Notes: a model not told the origin generated them from the letters alone. DNA of 64,000 nucleotides from Sporobacter termitidis DSM 10068 (GCF_900130065.1 NZ_FQXV01000012.1:62001-126000); one strand, 5' to 3'. Shown: positions 49,447-61,325, numbered from the stretch's first letter. Translations and numbers: made by a program.

Positions 49447-51912
49447 TCATTGCCTGACTTTAAAGCGCTTGAGGCGCAGGGCGTTGGTGACCACCGACAC
49501 GGAGGAGAACGCCATCGCCGCCCCGGCGAAGATCGGGGACAGCAGAGGCCCGCCGAACAGATACACCACCCCGGCGGCGAAGGGGATGCCGATGGTGTTG
49601 TAAATAAACGCCCAGAAGAGGTTTTGCCTGATGTTCCTGATGGTGGCGCGGGACAGCGCCACGGCGGCGGGCACCTCGTTGAGGTCGCCGCGCATGAGCA
49701 CCACGTCGGCGGATTCCACCGCCACGTCCGTGCCCGTGCCGATGGCGAGGCCCACGTCGGCCTGGACGAGGGCCGGGGCGTCGTTGATGCCGTCGCCGAC
49801 CATGGCGACCTTCCGCCCGGCCTCCTGGAGCCTTTTGACCTCGCCGGCCTTGTCCTGGGGCAGCACGTCGGACAGGACGTTGTCGACGCCCACCTCGCCG
49901 GCGATGGCCTGGGCCGTGGCCTTATTGTCGCCCGTGATCATCCAGACCTGGATGCCGAGCTTTTTAAGCCTCTCGATGGCCGCGCGGCTGGAGGGCTTGA
50001 CCGTGTCGGAGGCCGCCATCAGCGCCATGAGCTGCCCGCCGGCGGCGATATACATGAGCGTCCGGCCGGCGCCGGAGAGCGCCTCGGCGTCCCTGTCCGC
50101 CGCGGCGGTATCGATATTATTTTCCCGCATGAGCTTTAAGTTGCCGGCCAGGACGCGGACGCCGCCCACTAAAGCGTCGATGCCGCGTCCGGGCACCGCC
50201 TTGAAGCTCTCGGGCTTCGTCAGGTCAAGGCCTCTCGTTTCGGCGTCCTCGACGATGGCGCGGGCGATGGGGTGCTCGGAGCCGCGCTCGCTGGAGGCTG
50301 CCAGCGCCAGCGCGCCGGCCTCGTCGTAGGCCCCGTAAAGCCGGATATCGGTCAGGCGGGGCTTTCCCTCGGTGATGGTGCCCGTTTTGTCCAGCACGAC
50401 GGTGTCGATTTTGTGGGTCGTCTCCAGCGCCTCGCCGCCCTTTATCAGGATGCCCAGCTCCGCGCCCTTTCCGGTGCCCACCATGATGGCCGTCGGCGTA
50501 GCGAGCCCCAAGGCGCACGGGCAAGCGATGACGAGGACGGAGACGAAAATCGTCAGGACGAAGTTGAAGTCCTTGCCGCCGAGCGCCCACGCCACCGCCG
50601 CCACGACGGCAATGCCCAGAACCACCGGCACGAACCAGCCGGAGACAACGTCCGCCAGCTTGGCGATGGGCGCCTTTTTGCCCTGGGCGTCCTCCACCAG
50701 CCTGATGATCTTGGACAGGGCCGTGTCGCCGCCGACGCGGGTGGCCTTAAACCGGACGAGCCCCTCGCCGTTGATGCTGCCGCCGGTGACCTCGCTGCCG
50801 GGCTGCTTGTCAACAGGCAGGCTCTCGCCCGTCAGCATCGATTCGTCCGCCGTGGTGACGCCGTCCACGACGACGCCGTCCACCGGGAAGGCCGCGCCGG
50901 GCCGCACCACGACGATATCGCCCACGGACACTTCGTCCAGCGGAACCTCCAGCTCCCTGCCATCCTTCTCCACGGTGGCCGTGGTGGGCCGGAGCTGCAG
51001 GAGCTTTTTGATGGCGTCGGACGTCTTGCCCTTGCTGGCGGCCTCCAGATACTTGCCGAGCATGACGAGGGTGATGACGACGGCGGCCGACTCAAAGTAG
51101 AGCGACATGGCAAACATCTCGTCCCCCAGGTAAACACGCACCGTGGCGAACAGGCTGTACAAAAACGCGCTGCCCGTGCCGATGGCCACCAGCGTGTCCA
51201 TATTCGGCGCGCCCTTGAAAAGCGTTTTGAAGCCCCTGGTGAAAAACCGGCTGCCGGCAATAATGACCGGGATCGTCAAAAAGAGCTGCACAAGGGCGAA
51301 AACGAGCGGATGCGCCTGGGGACTCATGAACTGCGGGATCGGTATATGGAGCCCCGGGAACATGTGGGACATGGCGATGTACAGGACCGGCGCGGCGAAG
51401 ACGGCCGCCGTAATGAGGCGGTTGCGCATATTTCGGAGCTCGCGGGCGCGTCTCTCCTGCTCGAAATCCCTGGTTTTCTCCCCCTCGATGTCCCGAGGGG
51501 TGTAGCCCGCGTCCTCGATGGCCGCCTTGAGCTCGCTGAGCTTGACCTTTGACGGGTCATATTCAAAGACGCCGCGGCCGGTGGTGAGGTTCACCTGCGC
51601 GTCCGCGACGCCGTCCAGGCGCTTTGTCACGCGCTCCACGGCGGCCGAACAGGCCGCGCAGGTCATGCCCTCCACCATCAGCTCGACCTTTTTGGTGCGG
51701 GGCTCGTCGACGAGGCCGTATCCGGCGTCCTCCACGGCCTTTTTGATCGTATCAAAGCTCAGGCGCGCCTCGTCGTAAACCACGTCCATTTTCTCGGTGG
51801 CGATGTTCACCTCGCTGGTCTCGACGCCCTCGAGCCTGGAGACGGCCCTCTTGACGGCGGCGGCGCAGGCCGCGCACGTCATCCCCGTGACGGGGTATGT
51901 TTTAGTTGTCAT
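49447..51912 (-). CDS. copA: Copper-exporting P1B-type ATPase CopA
   Basis: This 821-residue Cu(I) efflux pump has two N-terminal HMA domains with GMTCAACA and GMTCAACS, eight membrane helices, the actuator TGES loop, the transport CPC in VIACPCALGLATP, the phosphorylation site DKTGTITEG, the HP motif (SEHPIARAI) and the hinge GDGINDAPAL. The start is the ATG ending at 51912; the upstream CQRGQEKD part is likely untranslated. It follows csoR by 27 bases, which fits CsoR repression. Confidence 0.96.
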   Translation of the reverse strand: MTTKTYPVTGMTCAACAAAVKRAVSRLEGVETSEVNIATEKMDVVYDEARLSFDTIKKAVEDAGYGLVDEPRTKKVELMVEGMTCAACSAAVERVTKRLDGVADAQVNLTTGRGVFEYDPSKVKLSELKAAIEDAGYTPRDIEGEKTRDFEQERRARELRNMRNRLITAAVFAAPVLYIAMSHMFPGLHIPIPQFMSPQAHPLVFALVQLFLTIPVIIAGSRFFTRGFKTLFKGAPNMDTLVAIGTGSAFLYSLFATVRVYLGDEMFAMSLYFESAAVVITLVMLGKYLEAASKGKTSDAIKKLLQLRPTTATVEKDGRELEVPLDEVSVGDIVVVRPGAAFPVDGVVVDGVTTADESMLTGESLPVDKQPGSEVTGGSINGEGLVRFKATRVGGDTALSKIIRLVEDAQGKKAPIAKLADVVSGWFVPVVLGIAVVAAVAWALGGKDFNFVLTIFVSVLVIACPCALGLATPTAIMVGTGKGAELGILIKGGEALETTHKIDTVVLDKTGTITEGKPRLTDIRLYGAYDEAGALALAASSERGSEHPIARAIVEDAETRGLDLTKPESFKAVPGRGIDALVGGVRVLAGNLKLMRENNIDTAAADRDAEALSGAGRTLMYIAAGGQLMALMAASDTVKPSSRAAIERLKKLGIQVWMITGDNKATAQAIAGEVGVDNVLSDVLPQDKAGEVKRLQEAGRKVAMVGDGINDAPALVQADVGLAIGTGTDVAVESADVVLMRGDLNEVPAAVALSRATIRNIRQNLFWAFIYNTIGIPFAAGVVYLFGGPLLSPIFAGAAMAFSSVSVVTNALRLKRFKVRQ

Positions 51913-51939
51913 ATCTTTTTCCTGCCCTCTCTGGCACAA

Positions 51940-52215
51940 TCATGACCTGTCGATATACTTTTCAAGGATATAGATGATCTCGTCGATCTTCTCGTCTCCG
52001 CTGCCCTCGCTGACGGCGCTCAGGACACAGGAGTGCATGTGGTCCTTCAGTATTTTCATGTTGGCCTTTTTCAGAAGGGACTGCACGGCGAATATCTGCT
52101 TGGAGATATCGATACAGTACCGTTCCTCGTCGATCATTTTCAGGATCCCGTCGATCTGCCCGCGCGCGGTTTTCAGGCTGTTCATCACTTCGGAATCGTC
52201 CTTATGGCTGACCAT
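51940..52215 (-). CDS. csoR: Copper-sensing repressor CsoR
   Basis: This 91-residue helical repressor releases DNA on Cu(I) binding. The Cys-His-Cys ligand set is visible: YCIDISKQ (Cys ~36), and DHMHSCV (His ~61, Cys ~65). The start is taken at the ATG ending at 52215 because GGAG lies 8 bases before; an ATG nine bases earlier is possible. It heads csoR-copA-copZ. FrmR-type formaldehyde sensors lack this set, so copper is the best assignment, also given the neighbours. Confidence 0.92.
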   Translation of the reverse strand: MVSHKDDSEVMNSLKTARGQIDGILKMIDEERYCIDISKQIFAVQSLLKKANMKILKDHMHSCVLSAVSEGSGDEKIDEIIYILEKYIDRS

Positions 52216-52478
52216 CTTACTCATCTCCGTTTCGTACCCCTCCCCCTCTGCGGGTGGGGTCAACCTCATCTTAGCACACGCCGCCGGTTTTTGCAACCGG
52301 GAACGTCATTTTTTTCGTCCGCAGGTTTATTATCGATTTAGCATGATAACCAATTATCGAGTTAAATCACTGTCATTTTTACCACGTTTTTTTCAATTTC
52401 TCTTGATTATACCGGACTAAATTGATATGATATTGTAAATTTACCGTTAAATTCTCGAATAAGGTTGTTTTAGCGCTC

Positions 52479-53552
52479 ATGAATCAAAGACGATTATCAA
52501 GGGTGTTGGAACGGATGGCCGAAGAGGGCCTCTCGCAGGCTATCATCACGGACTCCGTTTCAATTTTTTATCTCACCGGCAAAATGATCGAGCCGGGAGA
52601 GCGCTTTCTGGCGCTCTATCTGAATACGAACGGGGCGCACCGGCTCGTCGTCAACGGGCTGTTCGCGTTCCCGGAGGACATCGGCGTCACCACGCTGTGG
52701 TACGGCGACACGGAGGACGGCCCCGCCCTCCTGTCTCAATGCGCCGACCGGGATAAGCCGCTGGGTATCGACAAGGATATGCCGGCGCGGTTCCTGCTCC
52801 GCCTGATGGAGCTGGGCGCGGCCAGCGCCTATAAAAACGCTTCCGCCTGCGTCGACACCGTCCGAGCCCGCAAGGACGACGCGGAAGCCGCGCTGATGCG
52901 AAAGGCCTCCCGCCTCAACGACAGCGCCATGGAGGCGTTCAAGCCTTATATAAAAACCGGCGTTACCGAGCTGGAGCTCCGGGACATTTTGCTGCGCATC
53001 TACAAGGAGCTGGGCGCCGACGGGCCCTCCTTCGCGCCGCTTATCGGCTTCGGCCCCAACGCCGCTATCGGCCACCACCTGCCCGACGGCACCGCCCTCA
53101 GGGACGGCGACTGCGTGCTCATTGACGTGGGCTGCAAAAAGGACGGCTACTGCGCGGACATGACGCGGACCTATTTTAAAGGCCGCGCCCCTGAGCGCAT
53201 GCGCGCGGTTTACGACACCGTCAAAGCGGCCGGCGACGCCGCCCGCAGCCTCATAAAGCCCGGCGTGCGCCTGAGCGACGTGGACGGCGCGGCGCGCACG
53301 GTCATCGAAAACGCCGGATACGGCCCGTACTTTACCCACCGCCTGGGCCACTTTATCGGCCTTGACGTGCACGAGGCCGGGGATGTGTCCGCCGCCAGCG
53401 ATATCGTTGCGGCTCCAGGTATGATTTTTTCCATCGAGCCGGGTATTTATTTACCGGGCGAGGGCGGCGTGCGCATCGAGGACCTTGTCCTGGTGACGGC
53501 GGCGGGCTGCGAGGTGCTCAACGCCGTGCCGCGGGACCTGACCGTGCTGTAA
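52479..53552 (+). CDS. M24-family metallopeptidase (Xaa-Pro aminopeptidase-like)
   Basis: This 357-residue protein has a creatinase-like N-terminal domain (about 1-125) and a pita-bread catalytic domain with the metal ligands in DVGCKKDGYCADMTRTY (two Asp), the HRLGHFIGLDVHE segment (His), SIEPGIYLPGEGGVRIED (two Glu). It removes N-terminal residues before proline or handles dipeptides. The peptide ABC transporter genes follow on the same strand, which points to joint use of imported peptides. The ATG lacks a strong ribosome site, but the protein start fits the family. Confidence 0.9.
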   Translation: MNQRRLSRVLERMAEEGLSQAIITDSVSIFYLTGKMIEPGERFLALYLNTNGAHRLVVNGLFAFPEDIGVTTLWYGDTEDGPALLSQCADRDKPLGIDKDMPARFLLRLMELGAASAYKNASACVDTVRARKDDAEAALMRKASRLNDSAMEAFKPYIKTGVTELELRDILLRIYKELGADGPSFAPLIGFGPNAAIGHHLPDGTALRDGDCVLIDVGCKKDGYCADMTRTYFKGRAPERMRAVYDTVKAAGDAARSLIKPGVRLSDVDGAARTVIENAGYGPYFTHRLGHFIGLDVHEAGDVSAASDIVAAPGMIFSIEPGIYLPGEGGVRIEDLVLVTAAGCEVLNAVPRDLTVL

Positions 53553-53642
53553 ACCCGTGAATATGGCTGCAGTATTAAAAAAAGCGGTAATCACTTATGC
53601 GCTTTTATTTAATAATTTAAAGTGTGAAAGAGAGGAAACAAA

Positions 53643-55241
53643 ATGAAGAACACAAGAATCTTTGCGCTCATCATCGCGCTTGTGTCGCTGCTGACGCTGA
53701 CGGCGTGCGGCGGCACCACGCCGGCGCCGTCGTCGTCGCCGTCCGCTTCCCCGTCCGCGCCGGCAAACACCGACGCGGCCAACCTGGCCGACACCCTGAC
53801 CTTTGCCCAGGGCGCCGAGCCGAGAGGCCTTGACCCCGCCCTTGTGGACGACGGCGAGTCCTCCAAGGTCATCGTCAACATCTACGAAGGCCTTTTGAAG
53901 TACGCCAAGGATTCAACGGCTCTGGAGCCGTGCCTGGCCACCTCCTGGAAGGTCAGCGACGACGGCCTGACGTACACCTTCGAGCTGCGCCAGGGCGTCA
54001 AGTTCCAGGACGGCACCGACTTCAACGCCGAGGCTGTCAAGTACAACATCGAGCGCCAGATGCCCGGCAACGCCACGACCGACATGACCTATGCCGATTT
54101 CGTTTACGGCTATGTCACCAAGGTTGAAGCGCCGGACACCTATACCGTCGTCGTCACGCTGAAGGACAAGAACACCCCGTTCCTTTCAAATCTCGCCATG
54201 AGCATGGCGGCCCCGATGGTCAGCCCCAAGGCGCTGCAGGAGAACAACGGCAGCGTCATGGAAAAGCCCGTCGGCACCGGCCCGTACTCCTTCGACCGGT
54301 GGGATAAGGGTCAGGACGTCGTCCTGGTCCGCAACGACAACTACTGGGGCGACAAGGCCAAGACCCAGAACGTCATCTTCAGATTCATCTCCGACAACTC
54401 CGCCAGGGTCGTCGCCCTCACCAACGGCGAGGTGGACATGATCGACGGCATCGACGCCACGGTCATCGACCAGCTGAAAAGCGCCGGCATGACGGTGGAC
54501 CAGCCCGACGGCATGAACACCAACTACATGGCCTATAACGTCGACTCTCCCATCTTCTCCAACGCCGAAAACAGAAAGGCCGTCTCCGAGGCCGTCAACG
54601 TGCCCGAGCTCGTCCAGAGCCTGTACCAGGGCTACGCCTCCCCGGCCGACACCATCCTCCCGAGCTTCGTGCCCGGCTTCTCCTCCGACATCAAGCAGGT
54701 GGCCTATAATCCGGACGACGCCAAGACGATCCTCTCCAAGAACGGCGTCACCGCCGTCCACATCATCACCTACTCCAACGTGCGCCCCTATAACACCGCC
54801 AACGGCGACGTACTCGCCACGGCCATTCAGGGCTATCTCTCCAAGGTCAACGTCACCGCGACGATCGACTCGTATGACTGGACGACGTATAAAGAGAAGG
54901 TCAAGGCCGGCGACTTCGACATCGCGTTCTACGGCTGGACGGGCGATAACGGCGACCCCGACAACTTCATGTCGCTCCTGTCCGATAAGGACCCGGCCAT
55001 GAATATCTCCCGCTTCAACGACCCGACGTACCTGGAGCTCATCAACAAGGGCAAAACAACGCCCAACGGCGATGACCGCAACGCGATCTACAAGCAGCTG
55101 GAGCAGATCCAGGTCGACCAGAATCCGTGGCTGCTGGTCTCCCACTCCAAGCTCCTCTCCGCTTACAGCCCCAAGATCCAGGATTACTATTATCATGTGA
55201 CCGGCAACGTCTTCCTGTCCCAGATGACAAAGCTGAAGTAA
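53643..55241 (+). CDS. Peptide ABC transporter substrate-binding lipoprotein
   Basis: This 532-residue family 5 solute-binding protein has a lipoprotein signal (LLTLTAC, lipidated Cys22), a Ser/Pro/Ala-rich linker and the family motif region LTYTFELRQGVKFQDGTDFNAEAVKYNIER. It binds di- or oligopeptides (or other ligands such as nickel or glutathione in relatives) outside the membrane. The ATG follows AGAGAGGAAACAAA. Two permeases and two ATPases follow in the order expected for dpp/opp systems. Confidence 0.93.
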   Translation: MKNTRIFALIIALVSLLTLTACGGTTPAPSSSPSASPSAPANTDAANLADTLTFAQGAEPRGLDPALVDDGESSKVIVNIYEGLLKYAKDSTALEPCLATSWKVSDDGLTYTFELRQGVKFQDGTDFNAEAVKYNIERQMPGNATTDMTYADFVYGYVTKVEAPDTYTVVVTLKDKNTPFLSNLAMSMAAPMVSPKALQENNGSVMEKPVGTGPYSFDRWDKGQDVVLVRNDNYWGDKAKTQNVIFRFISDNSARVVALTNGEVDMIDGIDATVIDQLKSAGMTVDQPDGMNTNYMAYNVDSPIFSNAENRKAVSEAVNVPELVQSLYQGYASPADTILPSFVPGFSSDIKQVAYNPDDAKTILSKNGVTAVHIITYSNVRPYNTANGDVLATAIQGYLSKVNVTATIDSYDWTTYKEKVKAGDFDIAFYGWTGDNGDPDNFMSLLSDKDPAMNISRFNDPTYLELINKGKTTPNGDDRNAIYKQLEQIQVDQNPWLLVSHSKLLSAYSPKIQDYYYHVTGNVFLSQMTKLK

Positions 55242-55261
55242 GCTTTATACCGCAGCAGACA

Positions 55262-55295
55262 GCCGGGAGAAAGAATAACTTTTCTTTCTCCCGGC
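55262..55295 (+). terminator. Hairpin after the binding-protein gene
   Basis: GCCGGGAGAAAG pairs with CTTTCTCCCGGC. It lies between the binding-protein gene and the permeases, so it may partly stop transcription and keep the binding protein in excess. Confidence 0.75.
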
Positions 55296-55500
55296 ATTAT
55301 GCGGAAAATTATTCATCTTTTCGTGCGCCGGGGCCGCGCCGGCGCGCGAAAAGGCGAATAACGCAGGGACAAATTTCGGCCTGCCGCGACTTTTTCAGAT
55401 TTTAACACTTTGACTTCGCCTTAAATGCCTGTATAATATAAGCTACTTTTAAAGGGCTTTATTGAATATTTATACTGCGAATACGAAAGGTTTGTTGCCG

Positions 55501-56517
55501 GTGCTCAAATACATAATCAAGCGGCTTTTGCTGCTTATTCCGGTTGTGATCGGGGTTTCCATCATCGTTTTTGTGATCATGCGCGTTTTTTCGCCGGACC
55601 CGGCGCCCGTGGTGCTCGGCGAGCACGCCACACAGGACATGGTGGACGCGTGGCGCCAGGCCAACGGTTTAAGCGACCCGCTGTATCTCCAATACTTCCA
55701 CTTCCTGATCGGCATTTTCACGGGGGACCTGGGGAAATCGTACTACACCAAAACGCCCGTCATCGCGGAGATCATGGCGCGGTTCCCGGCGACGATAGAG
55801 CTGGCGATCTCGGCTATCATCTTCGCCTCGATTTTCGGCATCCTCATCGGCGCCATTTCCGCCGTCAAGAAAAACACGCTGGTGGACTCCGCCGGCATGG
55901 TCACGGCGCTCATCGGCGTGTCGATGCCGATCTTCTGGCTCGGCATTCTGCTGATTATCCTCTTTTCGGGGATACTTCACATCCTGCCGTCCACAGGCCG
56001 GATCGATATCCTGCTGCAGCCTAAAACGGTGACCGGCTTTTATCTGATCGACACGCTGATCGCCGGCAATTTCGCCGGCTTCTGGAGCGCCATCAGGCAT
56101 CTCATTCTGCCGGCCGTGGCGCTCGGCCTGTACTCCATGGCGATCATCGCCCGGATGACGCGGTCCAGCATGCTGGAAACGCTGGGGCAGGACTACATCA
56201 GAACGGCCCGGGCCAAGGGCGTTACCGAGGGCCGGGTCATCCGGAAGCATGCTTTAAGAAACGCCCTTATCCCGGTGGTCACGGTCATCGGCCTGCAGCT
56301 GGGCTCGCTTTTGGGCGGCGCCGTCCTCACGGAGACGGTGTTCTCCTGGCCGGGCATCGGCGCGTATACGGTCCAATGCATCCTGAAATCGGACTTTCCC
56401 GTGGTCCAGGGCGTCGTCATGCTGGTGGCGGTCACCTTTGTCATCATCAACCTGATCGTCGATATCGTTTACGCGTTCCTCGATCCGCGTATCAAATACA
56501 ACAAGAAGGAGGCGTAA
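55501..56517 (+). CDS. dppB: Peptide ABC transporter permease, DppB type
   Basis: This 338-residue permease has a short N-terminal helix (KYIIKRLLLLIPVVIGVSIIVF), a large external loop, five further helices and the EAA loop YIRTARAKGVTEGRVIRKHALRNALIP that docks the ATPase. GTG 55501 is chosen because DppB proteins start just there; a TTG at 55462 is open too. It follows the binding protein by ~260 bases and precedes dppC by 3 bases. Confidence 0.92.
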   Translation: MLKYIIKRLLLLIPVVIGVSIIVFVIMRVFSPDPAPVVLGEHATQDMVDAWRQANGLSDPLYLQYFHFLIGIFTGDLGKSYYTKTPVIAEIMARFPATIELAISAIIFASIFGILIGAISAVKKNTLVDSAGMVTALIGVSMPIFWLGILLIILFSGILHILPSTGRIDILLQPKTVTGFYLIDTLIAGNFAGFWSAIRHLILPAVALGLYSMAIIARMTRSSMLETLGQDYIRTARAKGVTEGRVIRKHALRNALIPVVTVIGLQLGSLLGGAVLTETVFSWPGIGAYTVQCILKSDFPVVQGVVMLVAVTFVIINLIVDIVYAFLDPRIKYNKKEA

Positions 56518-56520
56518 CGG

Positions 56521-57423
56521 ATGGACAGCGCCAATAATAACGCGGCCGCCGGCAAAAACGCCGCGGCTCTGGAAAAGCCGGAATCCCAGCTGAGGCAGAT
56601 GTGGGACTCCCTGAAATCCAACAAGGGCGCCATGGTCGGGCTCGTCATCATCCTCCTGCTCGTTTTGATCGCCGTCTTCGGCAAGCTGCTCATGCCGTTT
56701 GATCCGAACTCCTTAGACATGTCGGCCAGCTTCATCCACCCCAACGGCGAGCACTGGTTCGGCACCGACCAGCTGGGCCGGGATATCTTCTCCCGTATCA
56801 TCGACGGCGCGCACATCTCGCTGACCGTCGGCCTCTCCGCCGTGGCCATCTCCTTAACGATCGGCACGCTCCTGGGCGCCGCCGCGGGGTACAGGGGCGG
56901 CAAAACCGACACGATCATCATGCGCATTATGGACATGATGCTGGCCATTCCGTCGATCCTTCTGGCCATCGCCTTTATGGCGGCTCTGGGCAAGGGCATC
57001 GACAAGGCCGTTATCGCCATCGGGCTTGTGAGCATCCCGGAATACGCCCGGATCGTCCGGGGCAGCATCCTGTCCGTCAAGGAAAACGATTACGTCCAGG
57101 CGGCAAAGGTCGTTGGCAACAAGGGCCCGCGCATCGTCTTTAAGCACATCATGCCGAACGTCCTGTCCTCCATCGTCGTCCGGGCCACTCTGGGCATCTC
57201 CACGGCGGTGCTGGACACCTCGGCGCTCGGCTTTCTCGGCCTCGGCGTCCAGCCGCCCTACGCGGAATGGGGCGACATGCTGGGCCGCGCGCGGGGGTTT
57301 ATTTTCTCGGCCCCCTACACGCTCATCTTCCCCGGCGTTGCCATCACCATCACCGTGCTGGCCTTCAATCTCCTGGGCGACGGCCTGCGCGACGCGCTGG
57401 ACCCCAAGGCCAGGAAAAGGTAA
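56521..57423 (+). CDS. dppC: Peptide ABC transporter permease, DppC type
   Basis: This 300-residue permease has the DppC/OppC N-terminal domain (QLRQMWDSLKSNKGAMVGLVIILLL), the signature PNGEHWFGTDQLGRDIFSRII and the EAA loop VQAAKVVGNKGPRIVFKHIMPNV. It pairs with DppB to form the pore. It starts 3 bases after dppB with GGAGGCGTAACGG before the ATG. Confidence 0.94.
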   Translation: MDSANNNAAAGKNAAALEKPESQLRQMWDSLKSNKGAMVGLVIILLLVLIAVFGKLLMPFDPNSLDMSASFIHPNGEHWFGTDQLGRDIFSRIIDGAHISLTVGLSAVAISLTIGTLLGAAAGYRGGKTDTIIMRIMDMMLAIPSILLAIAFMAALGKGIDKAVIAIGLVSIPEYARIVRGSILSVKENDYVQAAKVVGNKGPRIVFKHIMPNVLSSIVVRATLGISTAVLDTSALGFLGLGVQPPYAEWGDMLGRARGFIFSAPYTLIFPGVAITITVLAFNLLGDGLRDALDPKARKR

Positions 57424-57435
57424 GGGACTATAGCT

Positions 57436-59390
<1,955 letters not shown>

Positions 59391-59437
59391 AGCTGAATGA
59401 TATGCAGGACACTGCATATCCCGTTTGAAAAAATAGA

Positions 59438-59471
59438 GAAACCGATACCCTTTGACGTCGGTATCGGTTTC
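59438..59471 (+). terminator. Intrinsic terminator of the transporter operon
   Basis: GAAACCGATACC pairs with GGTATCGGTTTC around a 10-base loop and is followed by CTTTC. Confidence 0.85.
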
Positions 59472-59581
59472 TTTCATTCATGCGGAATGCATAAATAGCA
59501 ACGTGCCTGTCCGCGACGCTCCTTTTTCATGTCTTTTGTATATAATGGAGTGCGGACAGTTTTTAAATTGGAGGAATTCTT

Positions 59582-60616
59582 GTGTTGCGATTCAACTGCG
59601 ATTACAGCGAAGGGGCGCATCCGCGCATTTTAAATAAACTCATCGAGACAAATCTGGAACAGACGGTGGGCTACGGGGACGACGACTATTGCCGGCAGGC
59701 CGCCGAGCTCATCAAGGCGCGCTGCCGCGCGCCGGAGGCCGACGTCCACTTTCTCGTGGGCGGCACGCAGACGAACCTGGCGGTCATTTCCGCCTGCCTG
59801 CGGCCCCATCAGGGCGCCGTCACCGCCGACACGGGCCACATCAACACCCATGAGACCGGGGCCATCGAGGCCACCGGCCACAAGGTCCTGACGGTCGCCA
59901 GCGCGGACGGGAAGATCACCGCCGCGCAGGTCCAGGAGGTTTATGACGCCCATTACGGCGACGATAGCCGGGAGCACACGGTACAGCCGAAGCTGGTGTA
60001 CATATCGAACCCCACGGAGGTCGGTACCATTTACACCAGGGAGGAGCTCACCGAGCTCAGCCGCATCTGCCGGAAGAACGGTCTCATCCTTTACATGGAC
60101 GGCGCGCGGCTGGGCTACGCCATCTGCGCCGAGGGCAGCGACCTCGACCTGCCGGCCTTTGCCGAGCTGTGCGACGTGTTTTACATCGGCGGCACAAAGA
60201 CGGGCGCGCTCTTCGGCGAGGCGCTCGTTATCACCGACAACGCGCTGAAACAGGATTTCCGGTATATCATCAAGCAGAAGGGCGGGCTGCTGGCAAAGGG
60301 GCGGCTTTTAGGCCTGCAATTCATCACGCTCTTTGAGGACGACCTGTATTTCGATATCGCCCGCCACACCAACGAAATGGCCGGCATTATCAAGGAGGCG
60401 TGTATCAAAAAGGGCTACCGCTTTCTCACCGAATCCGTCACGAACCAGCAGTTCCCCATCATGCCCGATCGCGTCCTCAACAAGCTGAAGGAAAAGTACG
60501 AGTACAGCTTCTGGCAGAAGATCGGCCACGCCCACAGCGCCGTGCGCTTCTGCACCAGCTGGGCCACCGAGCAAAAGGACGTCGAGCAGCTGGCGGAAGA
60601 CATTTTAAATAGCTGA
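59582..60616 (+). CDS. ltaE: Low-specificity threonine aldolase
   Basis: This 344-residue PLP enzyme of the threonine aldolase/beta-eliminating lyase family splits threonine to glycine and acetaldehyde. Motifs are the start FNCDYSEGAHPRIL, VGGTQTNLAVI, DTGHINTHETGAIEATGHKVL, LYMDGARLGYA and the PLP lysine in YIGGTKTGALFGEAL (~205). The GTG follows TTGGAGGAATTCTT. It is a single gene; the acetaldehyde formed could feed one of the aldehyde dehydrogenases of the window, which is only a guess. Confidence 0.93.
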   Translation: MLRFNCDYSEGAHPRILNKLIETNLEQTVGYGDDDYCRQAAELIKARCRAPEADVHFLVGGTQTNLAVISACLRPHQGAVTADTGHINTHETGAIEATGHKVLTVASADGKITAAQVQEVYDAHYGDDSREHTVQPKLVYISNPTEVGTIYTREELTELSRICRKNGLILYMDGARLGYAICAEGSDLDLPAFAELCDVFYIGGTKTGALFGEALVITDNALKQDFRYIIKQKGGLLAKGRLLGLQFITLFEDDLYFDIARHTNEMAGIIKEACIKKGYRFLTESVTNQQFPIMPDRVLNKLKEKYEYSFWQKIGHAHSAVRFCTSWATEQKDVEQLAEDILNS

Positions 60617-60654
60617 CCCCTTGCGTTGCCATTTCCTCAGTTCCTTTAAGCATT

Positions 60655-60725
60655 GTCATTCCCGCGAAGGCGGGAATCCACGTTCCCCTGTACGAGGCCT
60701 GGATTCCCGCCTTCGCGGGAATGAC
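60655..60725. repeat. Paired REP palindrome, inverted loop
   Basis: The 26-base arms (60655-60680 and 60700-60725) are the same as at 22789-22860; the 19-base loop CGTTCCCCTGTACGAGGCC is close to the reverse complement of the loop there, so the whole element lies in the opposite orientation. Confidence 0.9.
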
Positions 60726-60777
60726 ATAAGAGGTGGGATGACCTCATCCCGCCGCCCTTTGTGCCGCGCCAACATAG

Positions 60778-60856
60778 GAAGGGCCGGCATGGAAACCGGC
60801 CCTTCGCTAAACCATATAATCTCCATGAGGGCCGGCTTTCGCGCCGGCCCTCATGG
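60778..60856. terminator. Two consecutive hairpins after ltaE and the CheX gene
   Basis: GAAGGGCCGG/CCGGCCCTTC (60778-60805) and CCATGAGGGCCGGC/GCCGGCCCTCATGG (60823-60856) lie between two convergent genes; T-runs are missing, but the stems are strong. Confidence 0.55.
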
Positions 60857-60863
60857 CTTTACC

Positions 60864-61325
60864 TTATCGTTTCTCCAGCGACAGGAAGATATCGAAGGGA
60901 AAATCGGACGCGGCCAGCTCGATGCGGGTGACGCGCTCAGCGCTGGCGCTGACGGAAAACGTCCCCACCATCAGGGTCGGGGTGGACACGTCGACCTTGA
61001 TTTTAATCTGGGAGAGCTCGGTGCAGGCGTTGGCCGCCAGCATATTGCCCAGCTCGGCCACGGCGCTCTGAGCGATCTCGTCGAACTCGTCGAGCTCCAT
61101 GCCGCCCATCATGGTACCGGCAATTTTTTTCGCCGCATCGGCGCTCATGGCATAGATGACGTTGCCGCGCAGGTCCCCGATGATGCCGATGATGCAGACG
61201 ACCTCCGGCGTGTGGATCTGGCTGCCGATATCCTGGATATCGATCAGCCGGACGCTCTCGATACCGAGCTGCGGCATGACGTTCTGAAAGGAGTTGAAAA
61301 ATGCCTCGGTGTATTCTGTATTCAT
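60864..61325 (-). CDS. CheX-like chemotaxis phosphatase
   Basis: This 153-residue CheC/CheX-fold protein has the phosphatase signature E-x-x-N in SAVAELGNMLAANACTEL and an alpha/beta fold. Family members remove phosphate from CheY. It is coupled by a 4-base overlap to the REC-CheX fusion before it. No other chemotaxis or flagellar gene is in the window, so the pair may serve another phospho-signalling circuit. Confidence 0.85.
   Translation of the reverse strand: MNTEYTEAFFNSFQNVMPQLGIESVRLIDIQDIGSQIHTPEVVCIIGIIGDLRGNVIYAMSADAAKKIAGTMMGGMELDEFDEIAQSAVAELGNMLAANACTELSQIKIKVDVSTPTLMVGTFSVSASAERVTRIELAASDFPFDIFLSLEKR

Noticed and set aside
50272-51552. 426-codon plus-strand frame opposite copA
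   Set aside because: copA has all P-type ATPase motifs on the minus strand; the opposite frame is low-complexity and has no family features.
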